A stretch of DNA of 6,674 bases from an uncultured Collinsella sp. Its GTDB lineage: Bacteria; Actinomycetota; Coriobacteriia; Coriobacteriales; Coriobacteriaceae. This document shows, piece after piece, positions 1-5,177 of the stretch (position 1 is its first letter; each line of letters starts with the position of its first letter). Under the pieces are notes generated by a model. It did not search any database, had not been told where the DNA came from, and saw nothing but the letters and a program-made list of their open reading frames with translations. Where the stretch lies: contig CABUBS010000116.1 in NCBI GenBank assembly GCA_902489855.1, positions 1 to 6,674 of the forward strand. Reading direction: 5' to 3'. The translations under genes and the position numbers were made by a program.

Positions 1-1767
1 AGAGGCCTCCTCCCCGAGGACCTCGACGCCATCAAGGTCTCCCAGGGCGTTACCGTCCAGGAGCTTGCCGAGGCGCTCGACGTTCCGGCCAACGACATCA
101 TCAAGCGCCTGTTCCTGCTGGGTACGCCGCTCACCATGACGCAGTCTATGTCCGACGACCTCGTCGAGCTCGTTGCCGACGACCTGGGCCGTCAGATCAA
201 GATCATCACCCCCGAGGAGGAGAACACCTTCTCGTTCTACGACGATCCCGCCGACCTTAAGCCTCGCGCCCCGGTCGTCACCGTCATGGGTCACGTCGAC
301 CACGGCAAGACGTCGCTGCTCGACGCCATCCGTCACACCGGCGTCGCTGCCGGCGAGGCGGGCGGCATTACGCAGGCCATCGGCGCTTCGCAGGTCATGA
401 TCAACGACCGCAAGATCACCTTCATCGATACCCCCGGTCACGCCACCTTTACGGCCATGCGTGCCCGTGGCGCCAAGGTGACCGACATCGTCATTCTGAT
501 CGTGGCTGCCGACGACGGCGTCATGCCCCAGACGGTCGAGTCGATCAACCACGCCAAGGCCGCCGGCGTTCCCATCGTCGTCGCCGTCAACAAGATCGAT
601 AAGCCGGGCGCCAACCCCGACCGCGTGCGCCAGGAGCTCACCGAGTACGGCGTCATCCCCGAGGAGTGGGGCGGACAGAACATGTTCGTCAACATCTCGG
701 CCAAGCAGAAGATCGGCATCGATGACCTTCTGGAGACCGTGCTTCTCCAGGCAGACGTGCTCGAGCTCAAGGCTAACCCGGACACCTTTGCCTCCGGCAA
801 CGTCCTCGAGGCCAAGCTCGACAAGGGCCGCGGCTCGGTCGCTACCGTGCTCGTGACCCGCGGTACCCTGCACGTGGGCGATACGCTGGTCGCCGGCCTT
901 ACCTACGGCCGCGTCCGCGCCATGCTCGACCCCAAGGGTCGCGCCGTCACCGAGGCCGGTCCCTCCGACGCCGTCGAGATTTTGGGCCTGCAGTCCGTGC
1001 CCAACGCCGGCGACGAGTTCCGCGTGTTCGAGGATGAGCGCGAGGCTCGCGCCCTTGCCGACGAGCGTTCGCTCAAGGCCCGTATCGAGGAGCAGAGCCG
1101 CGTCAAGCACGTCACGCTCGAGAACCTCTTTGAGACCATCGCCGACGCCGAGGTCAAGGAGCTCAACCTGATCATCAAGGCCGACGTCCAGGGTTCCATC
1201 GAGGCCCTTCAGGACTCGCTCGACAAGATGGATCAGTCCGAGGTTCGCATCAACACGATCCACTCCGCCGTCGGTGCCATCAACGAGACCGACGTCGTCC
1301 TGGCCGACGCCTCCAACGCCATCATCATCGGCTTTGGCGTCCGTCCCGACGGTAAGGCCCGCTCCGCTGCCGAGCGCGAGGGCGTCGAGATCCGTTGTTA
1401 CGACGTCATCTATAAGTGCCTCGAGGAGCTCGACGCCGCCCGTATCGGCATGCTCAAGCCCACCGAGGTCGAGGTCGCCACGGGTACCGCGACTGTCCTG
1501 GACACCTTCAAGGTGCCCAAAGTCGGTATCGCCGCCGGTGTCCGCGTCGAAGAGGGCGAGATCGCCGCGACCGATTCCGTGCGCCTGGTGCGCGACGGTA
1601 TCGTGGTCTTCAACGGCAAGATCGCCTCGATGCGCCACTACAAGGACGAGGCCAAGAGCCTCAAGAGCGGTTCCGAGGGCGGCATTGGCCTGGAGAACTT
1701 CCAGGACATCAAGCCCGGCGACCAGATCGAGGGTTACCGCATCGACCAGGTTGCCCGTACCGAGTAG
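1..1767 (+). CDS. infB: Translation initiation factor IF2, 5'-truncated
   Basis: IF2 is the cytoplasmic GTPase that brings fMet-tRNA to the 30S subunit and promotes 50S joining. Frame 1 is open from the first base to TAG at 1765-1767, giving 588 visible residues; the start and most of the variable N-terminal region lie upstream. Visible residues about 14-64 match the IF2-N domain preceding the G domain. GTPase motifs are in order: G1 GHVDHGKT (97-104), G2 GGITQAIGA (121-129), G3 DTPGH (143-147), G4 NKID (197-200) and G5 SAK (233-235). Domain II follows (around DKGRGSVATVLV), then domain III (LNLIIKADVQGS from 388) and the fMet-tRNA-binding C2 domain (about 491-588). The G2 motif has Ala where most bacterial IF2s have His (GITQHIGA). 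Codons are strongly C-ending, as expected of a highly expressed gene. It heads the visible part of the operon, 11 bases before rbfA. The identification is essentially certain. Confidence 0.98.
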   Translation, partial: RGLLPEDLDAIKVSQGVTVQELAEALDVPANDIIKRLFLLGTPLTMTQSMSDDLVELVADDLGRQIKIITPEEENTFSFYDDPADLKPRAPVVTVMGHVDHGKTSLLDAIRHTGVAAGEAGGITQAIGASQVMINDRKITFIDTPGHATFTAMRARGAKVTDIVILIVAADDGVMPQTVESINHAKAAGVPIVVAVNKIDKPGANPDRVRQELTEYGVIPEEWGGQNMFVNISAKQKIGIDDLLETVLLQADVLELKANPDTFASGNVLEAKLDKGRGSVATVLVTRGTLHVGDTLVAGLTYGRVRAMLDPKGRAVTEAGPSDAVEILGLQSVPNAGDEFRVFEDEREARALADERSLKARIEEQSRVKHVTLENLFETIADAEVKELNLIIKADVQGSIEALQDSLDKMDQSEVRINTIHSAVGAINETDVVLADASNAIIIGFGVRPDGKARSAAEREGVEIRCYDVIYKCLEELDAARIGMLKPTEVEVATGTATVLDTFKVPKVGIAAGVRVEEGEIAATDSVRLVRDGIVVFNGKIASMRHYKDEAKSLKSGSEGGIGLENFQDIKPGDQIEGYRIDQVARTE

Positions 1768-1771
1768 GGGG
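1766..1771 (+). promoter_or_regulatory. Ribosome binding site for rbfA
   Basis: AGGGGG lies 7 bases before the ATG at 1779 and overlaps the infB stop codon TAG (1765-1767). This supports 1779 as the rbfA start, although the frame stays open well upstream into infB. The arrangement suggests that ribosomes finishing infB help initiate rbfA. Confidence 0.75.
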
Positions 1772-1778
1772 TAGCGCT

Positions 1779-2189
1779 ATGAAGCAAACGCAGGCAACCC
1801 GCCGTCTGGGCGAGCAGCTTCGCGAGAAGCTTGGTTATATCCTGCTCTTTGAGGTTTCCGATCCGCGTCTCGACCTAGTTACTTTGACCGCGGTCGAGGT
1901 CGCGGTGGACCGTTCGTTCGCGCGTGTGTACGTGTCGTGCGATGCGAGCCGCTACGACGAGGTCATGGAGGCGCTCGCAAGCGCTAAGGGCCGTATTCGC
2001 AGCCTGTTGGCTCGCTCGCTCGATTGGCGTGTCACGCCCGAACTCGATTTTCGCATCGATCGCTCAACCGATGAGGCCGAGCGCATCACGCGTGCGCTGG
2101 AAAACGTTCCCGCCACGCTTGCGATCGAAAAGGACGAGGACGGCTATCCGATAGCGGATGCCGCCCAGGAGGCAGCTTTAGATGACTAA
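1779..2189 (+). CDS. rbfA: 30S ribosome-binding factor RbfA
   Basis: RbfA binds the small ribosomal subunit during late 16S rRNA 5'-end maturation and is important for cold growth in E. coli. The 136-residue product has the usual family length and pattern: an N-terminal helix (RRLGEQLREKLGYIL), DPRL at 28-31, the strand segment DRSFARVYVS (44-53), the helix-kink-helix with the A-x-G signature AKG (69-71) that replaces GxxG of ordinary KH domains, and PELDFRID (87-94). The C-terminal 25 residues are acidic and probably flexible. The frame is open upstream inside infB, but similarity begins only at this ATG, which has a good Shine-Dalgarno sequence. The last 8 bases overlap nrnA. infB-rbfA adjacency is widely conserved. 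Confidence 0.96.
   Translation: MKQTQATRRLGEQLREKLGYILLFEVSDPRLDLVTLTAVEVAVDRSFARVYVSCDASRYDEVMEALASAKGRIRSLLARSLDWRVTPELDFRIDRSTDEAERITRALENVPATLAIEKDEDGYPIADAAQEAALDD
2167..2172 (+). promoter_or_regulatory. Ribosome binding site for nrnA
   Basis: A consensus AGGAGG sits 9 bases before the ATG at 2182, inside the coding end of rbfA. It is the strongest Shine-Dalgarno match in the window and fixes the nrnA start, creating an 8-base overlap (ATGACTAA) with the rbfA stop. Confidence 0.85.
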
Positions 2190-3225
2190 TTCCGCCGACC
2201 TCGCCTCGTGCGAGTCTGCAGATATTCAGCGACGCATCCTCGAGCTCATCGAGGGTGCGTCCTCCATTGCGATTTCGGGACATACTTCTCCCGATGGCGA
2301 TGCCTTGGGCTCCGTATTGGGTCTGGGCCTTTCGCTCATGAAGTTTTTCCCCAACAAGGACATTGCGCTGCTGCTGGCAGACGATGACCCGGTTCCTCGC
2401 ATCTACCGCTTTATGGAAGGCTCCGATCGCCTGGTGCCGGCATCTGCGTACACCGGCAATCCCGACCTGTTCATCTCGGTGGACGTGCCGGTCGTCGAGC
2501 GCCTCAATAATTCCGCCGAGGTGCTTCGTCGCTCCAAGCATGTGGTGTGCTTCGATCATCATCCGGCGCGCGAGGAGTTTGCCGAGCTGAGCCTGAGGCG
2601 CGTCGATGCCGCGGCCTGCGCCATGATCATCGACCGTTTCTTGGACAATTGCGGCATTGTCGCACGTGATGGCGTTGCGACCTGCCTGCTGTGTGGCTTG
2701 GTTACCGATACCGGCCGTTTTCAGTACCAAAACGCCGATGCCGCCGCGTTCCATGCGGCCTCGCGCCTGGTGGCGCACGGTGCCGATCCGGCGCGCGTTG
2801 CGCTCGAGGTCTACCAGAGCATGCGCGTTGAGTTTTTGCACCTCAAGTCCATCGTTATGGGCCGCATCAAGACGGTGGCCCACGGGCGCGTGGCGTATAG
2901 CTATGCCTACCAGAGCGACCTTGAGGCCTGCGGTGTCACCTCGGACGAGTGCGACGGCCTGGTCGATGTGGTGCGTTCGGTGATGGGCGTCGAGGTTTGC
3001 ATGTTCTTAAAGGGCATTGAGGGCGATACCAAGGTGCGTGGCAACCTGCGCTCCAAGGGCGACCTCGATGTGTCCGAGATTGCTGCCAACTTTGGCGGTG
3101 GCGGGCATCATGCCGCCGCCGGCTTTTCCAACAACGGAACAATTCTCGAGACGCTCACCGTGGCACTTCCCATGCTGGCCGAACTGGTAGGGGAGGATCC
3201 CGCTTCGGTGACCGTCGAGCTTTAA
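2182..3225 (+). CDS. nrnA: DHH/DHHA1 phosphoesterase, NrnA-type nanoRNase/pAp phosphatase
   Basis: The family degrades short oligoribonucleotides (nanoRNA) in the cytoplasm, and many members also convert 3'-phosphoadenosine 5'-phosphate to AMP. The 347-residue product has the full DHH set of Mn-binding motifs: GHTSPDGDALGS (33-44), Asp101 in SVDVP, DHH at 125-127 in CFDHHPAR, and VTDTGRFQY (174-182, Asp176). The C-terminal DHHA1 substrate-binding domain ends in GGGGHHAAAGF (305-315). All expected catalytic residues are present, so the enzyme looks active. The length is slightly above the roughly 310-330 residues common in the family. A DHH gene between rbfA and truB is a recurring arrangement in Gram-positive bacteria. 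The family is certain; the exact substrate preference (nanoRNA, pAp or cyclic dinucleotide products such as pApA) cannot be read from sequence. Confidence 0.93.
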   Translation: MTNSADLASCESADIQRRILELIEGASSIAISGHTSPDGDALGSVLGLGLSLMKFFPNKDIALLLADDDPVPRIYRFMEGSDRLVPASAYTGNPDLFISVDVPVVERLNNSAEVLRRSKHVVCFDHHPAREEFAELSLRRVDAAACAMIIDRFLDNCGIVARDGVATCLLCGLVTDTGRFQYQNADAAAFHAASRLVAHGADPARVALEVYQSMRVEFLHLKSIVMGRIKTVAHGRVAYSYAYQSDLEACGVTSDECDGLVDVVRSVMGVEVCMFLKGIEGDTKVRGNLRSKGDLDVSEIAANFGGGGHHAAAGFSNNGTILETLTVALPMLAELVGEDPASVTVEL

Positions 3226-3231
3226 CTTTTT

Positions 3232-3237
3232 GGATGG
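3232..3237 (+). promoter_or_regulatory. Weak ribosome binding site before truB
   Basis: GGATGG is the only purine-rich motif in the 15-base gap between nrnA and truB and lies just 3 bases before the ATG at 3241, closer than ideal. The alternative in-frame ATG at 3271 (Met11) has no Shine-Dalgarno-like motif, so 3241 is preferred, with some doubt. Confidence 0.4.
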
Positions 3238-3240
3238 TAC

Positions 3241-4173
3241 ATGGCTCGTCGTACGCCTTCTCAACTGAATATGCTGCTCGCCGTCGATAAGCCGGTGGGC
3301 TGCACGTCCCACGACGTGGTTTCGCAATGCCGACGCTCCCTCCATGAGCGGCGCGTCGGCCATGCCGGCACGCTCGACCCCATGGCATCGGGTGTCATGG
3401 TGGTGGGTGTTGGCCAGGCCACCCGTCTGCTGGGCATGCTAACCCTTGATACCAAAAGCTATGTCGCCGACATCTCGTTTGGCGCCGAGACCAATACCGA
3501 TGATGCGGAGGGCGAGGCGGTTCGCACGGTGACTGTTGCCAACAAGCTCCGCGATCCTGCCTATGCCCGTGAGCGCTTGGCCGCCATGCTGGGTCCGCAG
3601 ATGCAGGTGCCGCCGGCGTTTTCGGCTATCTCGGTCAATGGCGTTCGCGCCTACAAGTCTGCTCGCGAGGGCAATGCGGTGGACCTACCTCCGCGCCCCG
3701 TCGAGGTCTATGCCGCCGACCTGATCGCCGTGGGCGGCGAAGGTGATACGTGTGTGTGGACCGTGGCGTTCTCGGTGGGCAAGGGCACCTATATCCGTGC
3801 GCTCGCTCGCGACTTGGGCCGCGCCTGCGAGAGCGCCGCGCACATTTCCGCGCTGCGCCGCACGGCCTCCGGTGTTGTTTCCATTGGCGCCTGTCATGCG
3901 GTCGAGGAGCTTTCTCCCGAGTCCGCGGTTGGCTTTGCTCTGGATCCCATTGCGGCCCTGGGCGCCACGCGTGTTGACTTGCCGGGCAATCTTGCCGACG
4001 ACCTGCTCTGCGGCCGACGCATTCCCGTTGAGCGTGCGCTTGTCGATTTCGATGCCTCGAAGGCGCCGTTTGCGTTGGTGCTCGATGGGGGGCTCAAGGC
4101 GCTCGCCCGCATTGAGGGTGGCCGCTTTGTCATGGAGCACGTGTTTCCGCAGGCCATCGGCGGTGTTCGATGA
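3241..4173 (+). CDS. truB: tRNA pseudouridine(55) synthase TruB
   Basis: TruB isomerises U55 in the T-loop of most tRNAs to pseudouridine and also acts as a tRNA folding chaperone. The 310-residue product has the family core: LLAVDKPVGCTSHDVV (12-27), the catalytic loop GHAGTLDPMASG (40-51) with nucleophile Asp46, KSY (72-74) with the conserved Tyr74, PPAFSAISVNGVRAY (124-138), and KGTYIRALARDLG (181-193). Residues from about 240 form the C-terminal PUA-like RNA-binding region typical of Gram-positive TruB proteins. Ten residues precede the usual N-terminal strand, so translation could instead begin at Met11, but only Met1 has any ribosome-binding motif. The stop TGA (4171-4173) overlaps the start of ribF. 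Confidence 0.96.
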   Translation: MARRTPSQLNMLLAVDKPVGCTSHDVVSQCRRSLHERRVGHAGTLDPMASGVMVVGVGQATRLLGMLTLDTKSYVADISFGAETNTDDAEGEAVRTVTVANKLRDPAYARERLAAMLGPQMQVPPAFSAISVNGVRAYKSAREGNAVDLPPRPVEVYAADLIAVGGEGDTCVWTVAFSVGKGTYIRALARDLGRACESAAHISALRRTASGVVSIGACHAVEELSPESAVGFALDPIAALGATRVDLPGNLADDLLCGRRIPVERALVDFDASKAPFALVLDGGLKALARIEGGRFVMEHVFPQAIGGVR

Positions 4174-5177
4174 TGCTGGCCGCTCGCGAGCTCGCGCGTG
4201 TCTTTTTCGCGGGCGAGTCGGACGAGGCTCGCATCGTTACTGCCGATACGTTTGATGAGTGTGAGCACTTGGGTGCCGCATCGATTGCCATCGGCGTGTT
4301 CGACGGCGTTCACCGTGGACACCAGGAACTCATCGAAGCGCTTGTCCGTGATGCCCGTGCCCATGGCTGTAAGGCGGTCGTGGTTACCTTCGATCCCGAC
4401 CCGGACGTTGTGGTGAGCCCTTCGCCCGCTCAAAAATTGATGACGACGGCCGACCGTCTGCATGCCTTGGCTCAAACCGGGGTCGATGCGGTGGTGGCCG
4501 TTCCCTTTACGCCTGAGGTTGCGGCACTCGACCATGTCGGTTTTCTCGCACTGCTGTCACGCGTAGTCGACATTCGCTCGATTCGCGTTGGCAGTGACTT
4601 TAGGCTGGGTCGTGGCGGTGCTTCTGGTGTTGCCGAGATGCGCTCCTGGGGTTCTGAGCACGGCGTTGACGTGTATGGTCACGACCTGCTTTGCGAGGGC
4701 GGTGAGGCCATTTGCGCCACCCGCATTCGTCATGAGCTGGGACAGGGCCATGTGGAGCTTGCTGCTGAGTTACTCGGCCGTCCGTATATGGTGCGTGGCG
4801 GTGTTATTCGCGGCCGTCACGAGGGTTCTGGCATGGGCTTTCCCACGGCAAACTTGCAGGTTCCCGACGGCATTCAGGTGCCAGCCGATGGCGTGTATGA
4901 GGGTCTGGTGCTGGTCGATGACTCCGCGTGGCCCGCTGCCGTGAACGTCGGCCTGCCGCCAACGTATGCTGACGATGCGGCATCTGCGCATCTCGAGGCT
5001 AATTTAATTGGTTATACGGGCGACCTGTACGGCGCTTCCGTTTCGCTGGCGTTTACGCGCTGGCTGCGTCCCTCGCGTGTGTTCGATTCGCTGGATGAGT
5101 TGATCGCGACCGTCGAGGGTAATATCGAAGATATTCGTCACAACTTGGGCGATCAGGGGGTGAGCATCCGTGATTAG
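4170..5177 (+). CDS. ribF: Bifunctional riboflavin kinase/FAD synthetase RibF
   Basis: RibF phosphorylates riboflavin to FMN and adenylylates FMN to FAD. The 335-residue product has the N-terminal nucleotidyltransferase module with GVFDGVHRGH (42-51), including the HxGH signature, and VTFDPDP (72-78). The motif usually read SSTxxR is CATRIR here (182-187). The C-terminal kinase module is well preserved: LLGRPYMVRGGV (201-212), GFPTAN (223-228), VNVGLPPTY (258-266), and the likely catalytic Glu276 in LEANLIGYTGDLYG. The start is the ATG in an ATGA overlap with truB, or the next ATG at 4173; no later start precedes the conserved core. This gives about 15-20 extra N-terminal residues compared with E. 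coli RibF. GGCGG at 4159-4163 is a weak ribosome-binding match, so expression probably relies on coupling to truB. Family assignment is firm; full FAD synthetase activity is inferred. Confidence 0.94.
   Translation: MMLAARELARVFFAGESDEARIVTADTFDECEHLGAASIAIGVFDGVHRGHQELIEALVRDARAHGCKAVVVTFDPDPDVVVSPSPAQKLMTTADRLHALAQTGVDAVVAVPFTPEVAALDHVGFLALLSRVVDIRSIRVGSDFRLGRGGASGVAEMRSWGSEHGVDVYGHDLLCEGGEAICATRIRHELGQGHVELAAELLGRPYMVRGGVIRGRHEGSGMGFPTANLQVPDGIQVPADGVYEGLVLVDDSAWPAAVNVGLPPTYADDAASAHLEANLIGYTGDLYGASVSLAFTRWLRPSRVFDSLDELIATVEGNIEDIRHNLGDQGVSIRD
5121..5135. repeat. Small AT-rich inverted repeat in the ribF end
   Basis: AATATC-GAA-GATATT is a perfect 6-base inverted repeat with a 3-base spacer, 34 bases before the dnaG start. 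It codes for part of the RibF C-terminus (NIEDI). It could form a weak hairpin or a protein-binding site, but arms this short are expected by chance. No T-tract follows, so it is not an intrinsic terminator. No function is claimed. Confidence 0.25.
5155..5160 (+). promoter_or_regulatory. Ribosome binding site for dnaG
   Basis: AGGGGG lies 9 bases before GTG at 5170. An in-frame TGA at 5161-5163 closes the frame immediately upstream, so this GTG is the first usable start. Together these settle the dnaG start despite the non-ATG codon. Confidence 0.8.

Noticed and set aside
1274..1774. Plus-strand 166-codon frame inside infB, rich in Ser, Pro and Arg.
   Set aside because: It is a +1 shadow of the IF2 coding sequence; its low-complexity composition reflects GC-rich codons.
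1416..1778. Upstream extension of the rbfA reading frame into infB, making a 257-residue protein.
   Set aside because: The extra 121 codons are an out-of-frame reading of the conserved IF2 C2 domain and have no RbfA similarity; RbfA begins at the ATG at 1779 with a ribosome binding site.
2086..2883. Minus-strand open frame of 265 codons opposite rbfA and nrnA.
   Set aside because: It lies antisense to clearly conserved coding sequence, has no recognisable domain, and is expected by chance in GC-rich genes with biased codons.
3200..3240. T-rich stretch between nrnA and truB considered as an intrinsic terminator or promoter.
   Set aside because: No stable GC-rich stem precedes the T run (CGGTGACCG has only a 1-base loop), and no paired -35/-10 hexamers are visible.
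3234..3290. An 18-codon open frame starting at the ATG inside GGATGG, overlapping the truB start.
   Set aside because: It has no ribosome binding site of its own at a proper distance and no sign of selection; the purines are better read as the weak truB ribosome binding site.
3894..4535. Minus-strand open frame of 213 codons across the truB/ribF junction.
   Set aside because: The + strand here encodes the TruB PUA region and the RibF FDGVHRGH core; the reverse frame shows no domain and looks like a composition artefact.
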